From Pseudomonadota bacterium (GTDB lineage: Bacteria; Pseudomonadota; Gammaproteobacteria; Pseudomonadales; Pseudohongiellaceae): a stretch of DNA of 7,073 nt. The notes under the pieces are model-generated. The model saw only the letters and a list, made by a program, of their open reading frames with translations. It made no database searches and was not told the origin of the DNA. The translations under genes and the position numbers were made by a program. Below, one piece after another: positions 1 to 6,466 of the stretch. Within the stretch, counting starts at the first letter, position 1; each line of letters opens with the position of its first letter. The stretch lies in contig JADFOC010000137.1 of the NCBI GenBank assembly GCA_022563075.1, forward strand, positions 1-7,073, read 5' to 3'.

Positions 1-1
1 A

Positions 2-841
2 AGTACCAGTACTTCTAGTCAGTCCCACATCGATTTTGGCCTGGAGATCTCCTCTAACGAAAGTGACTCCCTGACCAATATTGAAGTCTTACCAGGCGTG
101 AGAGTGCGCAGTGTAGCAACGAATAGTGCGGCCGGTTCAGCCGGAATTCAGGTGGGAGACGTCATTCTCGCCATTGACGGCCTGGCAACCAACAGCCCCG
201 ATGTGGTGTTAGCTCTGCAACAACAGACCCAGGCGGAGTCCGAATTTAACTTTCGAGTGAGACGCAATACCGTGGTATTCGAAGCCACCGTTATTGGCAG
301 AATGATTGGCGGCAGTCCACCTCCACGGGAGTTATATCGAATAGATCCAATCGCAAGCCGGGCCGGATATCGAACCGAGATCGTGAGCCTAAGCAATCAA
401 ACAGATCTGGCAGCAGCACGCGTCGTTGAAATATTTGCCAATAGCCCACTGCCGCCAGCGGGCATTAATGTGGGCGACTTGATTCTCACCATTAATGGCG
501 TAAATTTGAACTCAGCCCAAGATCTGATTAGCCGCCTGAACCAGGATTTTTCCCTGGGGGATCGGGTAGTGCTGGGAGTCTATGATGGTCAGTCGATGTT
601 AAATGTTGACGTGCGCCTATGGGATCCAGGCCGAAGAATTAGCCGTTTTTCCTTGTGGCCGTTAATAGTCTATGAGTCATCACTAAGCCCCTCCAGCAGC
701 AGTTTGTCGATTCTGGATTTTTGGCTGTTTTCCTTTTACGACTATCGCCGGGTAGAAGGTGAACGATCTCATAGCCTATTAGGTCTGTTTAATATTACCA
801 GTGACTATGGAGAACTAATTGAAGAAGAAGGCAGCCTCTGA
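2..841 (+). CDS. PDZ-domain protein, C-terminal part (5' end outside window)
   Basis: The reading frame is open from the left edge to TGA at 839-841, so this is the last 279 residues of a longer protein; the GTG at 98 is internal to a PDZ domain and is not a credible start. Two PDZ domains are visible. The first covers about residues 10-100 of the fragment, with a carboxylate-loop-like DFGLEI and the core GIQVGDVILAIDG at about 48-60. The second covers about 115-208, with the core AGINVGDLILTING at 153-166. PDZ domains bind C-terminal or exposed peptides, and in bacteria tandem PDZs often follow a trypsin-like HtrA/DegP protease or another peptidase. No catalytic region is in the window, so protease identity is only inference. 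After the PDZs, residues 214-279 form an aromatic, serine-rich and finally acidic tail (SLWPLIVYES, DFWLFSFYDYRR, then ELIEEEG) that is not part of a standard HtrA. The next gene starts 8 bases later, which suggests one operon. Confidence 0.85.
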   Translation, partial: STSTSSQSHIDFGLEISSNESDSLTNIEVLPGVRVRSVATNSAAGSAGIQVGDVILAIDGLATNSPDVVLALQQQTQAESEFNFRVRRNTVVFEATVIGRMIGGSPPPRELYRIDPIASRAGYRTEIVSLSNQTDLAAARVVEIFANSPLPPAGINVGDLILTINGVNLNSAQDLISRLNQDFSLGDRVVLGVYDGQSMLNVDVRLWDPGRRISRFSLWPLIVYESSLSPSSSSLSILDFWLFSFYDYRRVEGERSHSLLGLFNITSDYGELIEEEGSL

Positions 842-849
842 TTAATGCA

Positions 850-2418
850 ATGAAGCAAAACACCAAAAAATTAAACTCTGCAAGCGGAACTCTCGTAACG
901 ATTGTAACTTTAACGCTACTGCCGTTATTCTGCTTCGCCCAATCCAACTACGTAGCATTCGAGTTGTTGCGCGACAACAATTGGAGCACGATCGTTACCG
1001 AAGACGTTAATGGTGACGGTGGCAAAGATATTATTGTGTCGAATTATCGGCCGGGTATTGGCCGGGAATTACACATCTTCCATCAACAGCCCGACGGTAG
1101 CTTTAGCTCCATCCCTCAGCGCATAGAGATTAAAACCGAGATCATTGCCGTGGGCTTTGCAGATCTGCGTCCAGAACCGGGCATGGAATTAGTCCTGTTT
1201 ACCAGTAGCGCTGTATTCAGCTTATCGACGGCTAGCGAAGGTTACGCCGGCAATATCAAACAACTTTTGCAATGGGATTTAATCGCCACGGTACCTGACC
1301 TAGAACAGGTGCAGTTTATCGATTCCATCACCGATATAAACAACGACGGATTCGTAGACCTGCTACTACCGGGAGATGGCGTTTACGGATTTTTCAAAGG
1401 CAGCGAGCATGAAGAATTTGAGTTGGTATCGAGGTTTTCCACCAATAATGAGAATTTACCACCACCCCCAACTTTTGATGATGAAATCTCAGTCGACCTC
1501 AGCATTAACGCCGAAGAAGGTGTGGTAATCGACCTTAGTTTCCAAGCCGCTACCCCTTACAATGGCCTGGTTGAACAATGGAATGAGCAGGCGAGCGAAT
1601 CCAAATACCTGATGAACAACGAACAGTGGATGCCGAGTGCGATACTGGCGAATCTCAATGATGATGACCTGGTGGATATCGTTTATCTCAATGTTGGCGA
1701 GGATGGACTCGGACAATTGAATATTCATTACCAGGATGCAACGACAGGGTTCAACGACAAACCAGACTGGTATGGATCTATCAACACCGAGGGTGACCTG
1801 CGACTGATAGATATGAATCAGGACCAGCGGCTGGATCTGTTACGCGTCTCCGGCGATGGCAAAGATCGATCTGCCCGCTTCTTTATTAATAAGGATGGCC
1901 ACTTTACACTGGACCAACCAAGTCAGATTATGCGCTTCTCGGGATATGATGTTCGGCTCAACTTCCTAACCAGCAACTTAGATTCTACGCCAGTCCTCAA
2001 TGTCAGCTATTACACAATCCCAATCGTGGATGTGATTCGCAACGCAAGTATCAATCGTGTGCAACTGATGTATGGCAGCGACAAGGTTGAACCAGGTCAA
2101 TTATTTAACCGACGCCCCGACACCGCCATGGAAGAGAGTTTTTCGGCGGCTGACGTCCTTGGTCTTTCCGGGGAAATGTCCATGCAATTCGATGTGGACG
2201 GGGACGGGGTCAATGATGCCCTGTACGTGACTAAAGATGGCACCTTGGCCGCCAAGAAAATTGATTCGAAACTACGTATTGCAGATCAGCCCTTCTGGGA
2301 ATACATCTCTTCGAGGACTGTGTTCGAGTTCAAGGTATTGCAGCTAAACACCGACGACAACCCCGACCTGATGCTGCGGCACGGGACCACCACCACAATG
2401 CTGGTGGCAGCGCCATGA
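850..2418 (+). CDS. Exported FG-GAP/VCBS-repeat protein (first of a tandem pair)
   Basis: The protein has 522 residues. A Sec signal peptide is clear: a Lys-rich n-region, a hydrophobic core at about 14-27, and likely cleavage after FCFA (residue 30). The mature part carries calcium-binding-loop motifs of the form D-x-(D/N)-x-D-G-x-x-D-(I/L) at 52-63 (DVNGDGGKDIIV), 162-173, 268-279, 321-332, 448-459 and 498-509. Some are degenerate: 321-332 has Q where the loop glycine is expected. A decayed copy lies at about 374-387 and another weak repeat at about 104-118. In the FG-GAP/VCBS families such repeats form beta-propeller blades, so a seven- or eight-bladed exported propeller is inferred. No catalytic motif, anchor or C-terminal sorting signal is seen. 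ATG 850 follows the preceding stop by 8 bases and no strong ribosome binding site is visible. The stop overlaps the next start (ATGA). The function is unknown; calcium-dependent binding or scaffolding is plausible. Confidence 0.9.
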   Translation: MKQNTKKLNSASGTLVTIVTLTLLPLFCFAQSNYVAFELLRDNNWSTIVTEDVNGDGGKDIIVSNYRPGIGRELHIFHQQPDGSFSSIPQRIEIKTEIIAVGFADLRPEPGMELVLFTSSAVFSLSTASEGYAGNIKQLLQWDLIATVPDLEQVQFIDSITDINNDGFVDLLLPGDGVYGFFKGSEHEEFELVSRFSTNNENLPPPPTFDDEISVDLSINAEEGVVIDLSFQAATPYNGLVEQWNEQASESKYLMNNEQWMPSAILANLNDDDLVDIVYLNVGEDGLGQLNIHYQDATTGFNDKPDWYGSINTEGDLRLIDMNQDQRLDLLRVSGDGKDRSARFFINKDGHFTLDQPSQIMRFSGYDVRLNFLTSNLDSTPVLNVSYYTIPIVDVIRNASINRVQLMYGSDKVEPGQLFNRRPDTAMEESFSAADVLGLSGEMSMQFDVDGDGVNDALYVTKDGTLAAKKIDSKLRIADQPFWEYISSRTVFEFKVLQLNTDDNPDLMLRHGTTTTMLVAAP

Positions 2419-4079
2419 GTTGCTGCAGCCACTCTTCTGCCTTCCTCTACCTAGGTCTTTGTTTGACCATACCCGGTCTAGTTGCCGCTGATGAACTGAG
2501 TTTTACCCAGCAAACTTTCCAATTGTCAGCCGACGTTGAACATATGATTATCGCCGACACCAATTCAGATGGTCTCAATGATCTGATCACAGTGAGGGAT
2601 CATGTGATCCGTGTCTATTTTCAGGACGCCACAGGATTCAACTTCGAATCGGGTTTCGATGAACTTGAACTGACGGCTGACGCGGTTGGCTGGAATATCA
2701 GTTCTGCCTACTCAGATTCGGGCTCTGCATCGATCGTCGCGCTTATCGATGGTACCGAAGTCCTAGTGTGGCATATTAAAGATCAGACCATACAGCCGCC
2801 CCAAGTAGTGAAGTCTGGCTTGGATGGTTACCTGAGCAAGGGATTCTATCGTCTTCATTTTAACCGCGATGTCAACGGTGATGGTCATACCGATCTAGTC
2901 ATACCAGGCGTCGGTGTGCTGAATATTTATGTCAGCGATGGCGATGGCCATTACCAACCAAAGCTCAGTGTGCAATCCGATACACGAATGCGCACTAATC
3001 TTAATTCTACGCAGTTGGAACGCCGCATCGGCCAGGAGATACGCATACCATTAATGGAACTTCGGGATGTCAATAGCGATGGTTTCGATGACTTGATCTC
3101 CCGTACCGATGAAAGACTGGATGTGTTTCTCGCCGACGGGGATTCCAAACAATACTTCCCTGCCACGCCCAGCTACACACTCGATATTGCCGAGATCGAG
3201 CAGCGCGTTAGTTATTTCGATATCGATGACGTGGATTTTTCCAATCTCACAGGCCTGTTGTCCATGGTCCATGAAGAAATACTTGAAGATATAGACGGCG
3301 ATGGCATCGATGACTTGTTATTGCGCGAAGGTGGCAAGATCTCACTGTACGCCGGTACTATCGATGGAATGAATTTCGAGCAAGCTCGTCAGGTGCTTCG
3401 TTCTGGCGGCAATGTGCTGACCACATTCCTGTTCGATGAAAACGAAGATGGGCTCAAGGACCTCTGGCTATGGCGGGTCGAATCTATCTCGGTGGGTGAC
3501 ATCTTCGTCTGGCTAGCTCTTTCCGGCAGCATCGCTATCGAAGCCTTTATTTACCCAAACGACGGTGAACGCTTCGCGCGCAGGCCCAGCCGCAAAATTA
3601 CCGTGAATCTAAAATTTCCCTCGGCTATTCGCCTGGCGACTACAGCCTTTGCAATAATGGATGACATGAAGGAGTACGAGGCCTCGGAAACAGTTCAAAC
3701 CAGCGTCGCCAATCTAGATCGTGACTTAAGCAAAGAGGATCTGCTAGTTCTAATCAACAGCCAGTTGCAGATTTTTCTCAATCAGATCGAGCCTAAAGAT
3801 GATTCTATCGATTTTTTAGAGACATTGGACTACGACAGGAATCGAGACGAGTACGAAATCGATATACGCAAAGCCATCAATGCGATTAGAATTGGCGGAA
3901 ATCCACACCTGGACCTTATCCAGGATCGAGCAGCTGACCTTAGCATCGACCTGCAAGCCGAGGTTGTCATTGGGGCCATTATCCCGCTGCAATTGAACGA
4001 CGATGGCCTGGATGATGTGCTGGTATTCACCGAGCGCAACGCTAGTCACATTAAGGGAATACTGTTACTCTCGAATTAA
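2415..4079 (+). CDS. Exported FG-GAP/VCBS-repeat protein (second of a tandem pair)
   Basis: The protein has 554 residues and starts at the ATG that overlaps the previous stop as ATGA, with a G-rich GGTGG at 2403-2407 as possible ribosome binding site. The N-terminus has a hydrophobic stretch at 9-24 and probable cleavage after VAA (residue 25), but the n-region MSCCSHSS has no Lys or Arg, which is unusual for a signal peptide. Calcium-loop motifs lie at 48-59 (DTNSDGLNDLIT), 152-163 (DVNGDGHTDLVI), 218-229, 292-303 (DIDGDGIDDLLL), 341-352 and 526-537, with a decayed copy at 433-446. A hydrophobic segment at about 358-380 is followed by FARRP at 387-391. The motif order and the FxRRP landmark parallel the upstream gene, so the two look like diverged tandem duplicates. 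A beta-propeller in the periplasm or outside the cell is inferred. Residues about 455-510 are charged, less repeat-like and specific to this copy. No enzymatic motif is seen. Confidence 0.9.
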   Translation: MSCCSHSSAFLYLGLCLTIPGLVAADELSFTQQTFQLSADVEHMIIADTNSDGLNDLITVRDHVIRVYFQDATGFNFESGFDELELTADAVGWNISSAYSDSGSASIVALIDGTEVLVWHIKDQTIQPPQVVKSGLDGYLSKGFYRLHFNRDVNGDGHTDLVIPGVGVLNIYVSDGDGHYQPKLSVQSDTRMRTNLNSTQLERRIGQEIRIPLMELRDVNSDGFDDLISRTDERLDVFLADGDSKQYFPATPSYTLDIAEIEQRVSYFDIDDVDFSNLTGLLSMVHEEILEDIDGDGIDDLLLREGGKISLYAGTIDGMNFEQARQVLRSGGNVLTTFLFDENEDGLKDLWLWRVESISVGDIFVWLALSGSIAIEAFIYPNDGERFARRPSRKITVNLKFPSAIRLATTAFAIMDDMKEYEASETVQTSVANLDRDLSKEDLLVLINSQLQIFLNQIEPKDDSIDFLETLDYDRNRDEYEIDIRKAINAIRIGGNPHLDLIQDRAADLSIDLQAEVVIGAIIPLQLNDDGLDDVLVFTERNASHIKGILLLSN

Positions 4080-4098
4080 GGGGTTTCCGAGCTAGGCA

Positions 4099-4389
4099 AT
4101 GCCCCGACTCATCATCCCAATTGTTGACGGTTGGTCTATGCGCAAAGCAGTCTGGATCACATTCGGCATCTCCCTGATACTGGTCAATCTGGTAGCGGAA
4201 TTGGTATTTTATTTTTCCGGCTTCAACATCGTCATGTTCTTTCGTATTACCCTAGTATTAGGCATCACCGTTATTGCCTCCATTTTTGTTGGAGCAAGCC
4301 TGTTGATCAGCAAGTTGGAAGAAGAAAAGCCCTTAACCGGTCATGCCAGGGACACCCTTGGAATGGATGAGAAAAACCCTTCGCCATGA
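4099..4389 (+). CDS. Small membrane protein with two predicted transmembrane helices
   Basis: The protein has 96 residues and I do not recognise a family. Two hydrophobic segments at about 17-39 and 45-70 should cross the inner membrane as a hairpin. They are followed by a charged, hydrophilic tail starting SKLEEEKPLTGHARD. The start is uncertain: ATG 4099 has only a G-rich stretch at 4080-4083, too far upstream to be an ideal ribosome binding site. An in-frame ATG at 4138 would give an 83-residue protein beginning MRKAVW, with Arg-Lys directly before the first helix. The gene begins 19 bases after the propeller gene and its stop overlaps the next start as ATGA, so it is almost certainly translated with its neighbours. 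That coupling supports a real gene despite its size. It could be a membrane partner or anchor for the exported proteins around it; this is inference from position only. Confidence 0.75.
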   Translation: MPRLIIPIVDGWSMRKAVWITFGISLILVNLVAELVFYFSGFNIVMFFRITLVLGITVIASIFVGASLLISKLEEEKPLTGHARDTLGMDEKNPSP

Positions 4390-5225
4390 AATTTATCCTA
4401 GCTCTGGTGGCTGTTGTCGTCAGTATCGGCAGCGCTTCTGCCTATTATGCGTACTCAAAGAATCAGCGGCAGACAGAGCAAGTGGCCGACTATGCTCTGC
4501 AGGTAAAGCAACTGTTGTTACAAGTAGAAGAGTATAGCTTGAAACGATTAGGCTATGAGGATCAAATTCAACAACTACAAAGTGAACTGCTGACCTTAAG
4601 CAGTCAACTCACCTCTGTTTCCAATCAATTGCATATTGCGGAACAACAAACAGATCCTGACTACCAGCGGCTGGAAACTGAAATCCGGCAAAGGCTCAGC
4701 AAAGAATTACGGCAACAATCCGAAACATCCACCGCTAGTCCACGACTGAATATGATCAAGCAACTAGCCAACATGGATCCGGCGGAGTTAGGTGAGTTGA
4801 TGTCGTTGCAAGCACAATTCGGCGGCTTCTTGCAATCCCTGAACGTCAGTGATGAACGCATGGAAGTAGTGGTTGGTGCGTTAAGCAACTTGATCGCCGA
4901 CCAGAATCAGGCGCGTATGGAATTGGTGCAACAAGTTCAGCAAGAGGATTTTGATCCCAGGGAAATGCGCAGCGAAATGCGCGCCATAAGTAATCCGCAA
5001 ACTTCCATGGAAATACTCTCTTACGATTTGACTGAAGATGAGCTGACAGCCCTGGGAGAGTTCTACCGCACGCAACGCGAACAAGGTCAGCAGAACTCAA
5101 TTCGTTCCTTTATCGGCTCGCCGGCCGGCGGAGGGCAGGCAGTCTTCCTTGGTGGCGGGTTTCGCAGACAATCAGGAAGTGGCACTGCCCAAGCCGTTCA
5201 AATCATACCCCGTCAGAACCGCTAA
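4386..5225 (+). CDS. Membrane-anchored or exported coiled-coil protein
   Basis: The protein has 279 residues. Residues 1-22 form a short signal peptide or signal anchor (MKFILALVAVVVSIGSASA), with possible cleavage after Ala19; there is no lipobox. Residues about 28-112 are rich in Gln, Leu and Glu with heptad-like spacing, which suggests a long coiled coil. Residues about 120-235 are mostly charged and probably helical. They end in LTEDELTALGEFYRT (215-229), which recalls the C-terminal helix of DUF2059-type periplasmic proteins, though that resemblance is weak and from memory. The last 39 residues (241-279) are Gly, Ser, Gln and Arg rich and probably disordered. The start is fixed by the ATGA overlap with the small membrane-protein gene. 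It is the last gene of the run, followed by a gap and a possible weak terminator. The function is unknown; an envelope scaffold or adaptor role is plausible. Confidence 0.85.
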   Translation: MKFILALVAVVVSIGSASAYYAYSKNQRQTEQVADYALQVKQLLLQVEEYSLKRLGYEDQIQQLQSELLTLSSQLTSVSNQLHIAEQQTDPDYQRLETEIRQRLSKELRQQSETSTASPRLNMIKQLANMDPAELGELMSLQAQFGGFLQSLNVSDERMEVVVGALSNLIADQNQARMELVQQVQQEDFDPREMRSEMRAISNPQTSMEILSYDLTEDELTALGEFYRTQREQGQQNSIRSFIGSPAGGGQAVFLGGGFRRQSGSGTAQAVQIIPRQNR

Positions 5226-5239
5226 TAGCGTATCTCCTA

Positions 5240-5268
5240 AATTCGAGCCGCTGCTTCCTGCTCGATTT
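5240..5268 (+). terminator. Possible weak rho-independent terminator
   Basis: TCGAGC at 5243-5248 can pair with GCTCGA at 5260-5265 across an 11-base loop. Two more A-T pairs are possible at the base beyond a T-T mismatch. The right arm runs into TTTGCTT, which is only a poor U-tract. Its place, 15 bases after the stop of the coiled-coil gene, suits an operon end, but the stem is short and it may not work alone. Confidence 0.3.
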
Positions 5269-5382
5269 GCTTATATTGTGCTTTAAAAGAAATTATGGTT
5301 TCATCGGTGCCACTTAAAGTGCCGAGAAAGGCCCATAATACTTGCACCTGACTGCGGGCCAGCTAATTAAAACAATAGTGCT

Positions 5383-5402
5383 GAAAGGTTTGTTAATCTT
5401 TC
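5383..5402. promoter_or_regulatory. Inverted repeat upstream of the TRAP binding-protein gene (candidate operator or leader hairpin)
   Basis: GAAAGGTT at 5383-5390 and AATCTTTC at 5395-5402 are near-perfect inverted repeats around a 4-base centre (TGTT), with 7 of 8 positions complementary and the eighth a G-T pair. The site lies about 20 bases before the likely ATG at 5422 and just downstream of the A/T-rich stretch that could hold a -10 box. This is a usual position for a dimeric repressor site. As RNA it would be an 8-pair hairpin in the leader. No regulator gene is in the window. Confidence 0.35.
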
Positions 5403-5421
5403 CACAGTGCCAGAACCGTTA

Positions 5422-6456
5422 ATGAAAAATATTGCAGTAGGCCTAATATTCGCGATCTTGCTGTTGTCCTGTGGCGACGAATTATCCCGAACCCGCCCTT
5501 ATATACTTACCACGGCCACCACTGGCGGCACCTACTACCCGGTAGGAGTTGCCATAGCGACCATTGCCCATGCTCAGTTGTTTGAATCCCACGGCATTTC
5601 GCTGACGGCGATAAGCTCTGCGGGATCATTGGAAAACGTGAAGCTGTTACGGGACAACCAGGCTCAATTTGCAATCTTGCAAGGTCCGTTTGGTGCCTGG
5701 TCCTGGAATGGTGAAGGCCCGATAAGCAGTCCTCAGACCCATATGCGCAGCGTCAGCGCCTTGTGGCAGAACGTAGAGCATTTTGTGCTGCTCAGTGAAC
5801 TCGCTGTTACCGGTGAGATCATGGATCTGGATAATCTGGATGGAGAGCGCTATGTATTGGGAGCAAGAAACTCGGGTGCCGAACAAACCGGGCGATTTAT
5901 TCTTGAAACGCTAGGCATCGATTACGAAGAAAAATTCACTCTCGGCTATATGGGCTACGGACCCACCACCAGCGCCATTCAAGATGGCAATATTGTAGGC
6001 ATGAACATTCCTGGAGGCGCACCGGTTAGCTCGATAACCCAGGCTTATGCGCTGTTGGGTGATCGATTGACAATATTAAGTTGGACCCAGGAAGCACTGG
6101 ACAAAATCAATGCTAAATATCCGCTTTGGGATTGGTATGAATTCCCTCCGGGCACTTATCCTAATCAAACCGAATTGATACGCACGGTCGCTTCACCGAA
6201 TGTTCTGGTCACCCGCGCAGACATTCCCGAAGAAGTTGTTTATAACATCACAAAAGTTATATGGGAAAACTTGGCGACATTGCAAGATATTCACGGAGCT
6301 ACTAAGGACATGCGATTGGAGATTGCAATCGATGGGCTCGGCGCACCACTACACTCCGGTGCAATTCGATATTACCGTGAAGTCGGCTTGGAAATACCCG
6401 CGAGGCTCATTCTCGAAGAACCAACCGAAGAATTAAATCAGGCAGCAGGAGTTTAA
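5422..6456 (+). CDS. TAXI-family TRAP transporter substrate-binding protein, probable lipoprotein
   Basis: The protein has 344 residues from ATG 5422; an in-frame GTG at 5407 would add only MPEPL. I prefer ATG because it gives a compact signal (MKNIAVGLIFAILLLSC) with a lipobox-like LLSC and Cys at residue 17. TAXI-family features follow in order: TTATTGGTYYPVG at 30-42, SSAGSLENVKLLRDNQAQFA at 65-84, GARNSGAEQTGR at 147-158, YMGYGPTTSAIQDGNI at 176-191, and the C-terminal LHSGAIRYYREVG at 310-322. The protein binds a small organic anion outside the inner membrane and delivers it to a TRAP permease driven by an ion gradient. The ligand cannot be deduced; the few studied TAXI systems handle compounds such as 2-oxoglutarate and glutamate. 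The permease gene starts 10 bases after the stop, as expected. The membrane-anchored form is less usual in Gram-negative bacteria, where TRAP binding proteins are mostly soluble in the periplasm. Confidence 0.93.
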   Translation: MKNIAVGLIFAILLLSCGDELSRTRPYILTTATTGGTYYPVGVAIATIAHAQLFESHGISLTAISSAGSLENVKLLRDNQAQFAILQGPFGAWSWNGEGPISSPQTHMRSVSALWQNVEHFVLLSELAVTGEIMDLDNLDGERYVLGARNSGAEQTGRFILETLGIDYEEKFTLGYMGYGPTTSAIQDGNIVGMNIPGGAPVSSITQAYALLGDRLTILSWTQEALDKINAKYPLWDWYEFPPGTYPNQTELIRTVASPNVLVTRADIPEEVVYNITKVIWENLATLQDIHGATKDMRLEIAIDGLGAPLHSGAIRYYREVGLEIPARLILEEPTEELNQAAGV

Positions 6457-6466
6457 CGACGAGACT

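Larger units (their letters stand above)
5226..5421. other. Intergenic region between the two transcription units
   Basis: About 196 bases without a credible gene separate the coiled-coil gene from the transporter genes, much the largest gap here, so a promoter for the transporter unit is expected. Candidate elements are weak: CATAAT at 5334-5339 resembles a -10 box but has no fitting -35, and TTGCAC at 5342-5347 lies 16-17 bases before the A/T-rich TAATTAA at 5364-5370. GGCCC at 5330-5334 and GGGCC at 5356-5360 could form a long-looped stem. The best structure is the inverted repeat at 5383-5402, listed separately. No riboswitch or small RNA was recognised. Confidence 0.5.

Noticed and set aside
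98..100. GTG as start of the PDZ gene
   Set aside because: It falls inside the first PDZ domain and the frame stays open to the left edge with domain-like sequence (DFGLEI), so the true start lies outside the window.
845..853. Two-codon open frame ATG CAA TGA overlapping the start of the first propeller gene
   Set aside because: Such a minimal frame arises easily by chance and has no ribosome binding site; nothing else supports a regulatory role.
2597..2610. Palindrome GGATCA-TG-TGATCC
   Set aside because: It lies inside the second propeller gene, in a sequence fully explained as coding; a short palindrome like this is expected by chance.
3816..4049. Open frames on the minus strand opposite the end of the second propeller gene
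   Set aside because: Two overlapping antisense frames are shadows of a well-supported coding region, with no domain, signal or ribosome binding site of their own.
5295..5351. 18-codon open frame in the intergenic region
   Set aside because: It is very short, has no ribosome binding site or recognisable peptide features, and overlaps the likely promoter zone.
5330..5360. GGCCC/GGGCC stem in the intergenic region as a terminator or riboswitch
   Set aside because: It is a five-pair stem with a 21-base loop and no following T run, too weak to call.
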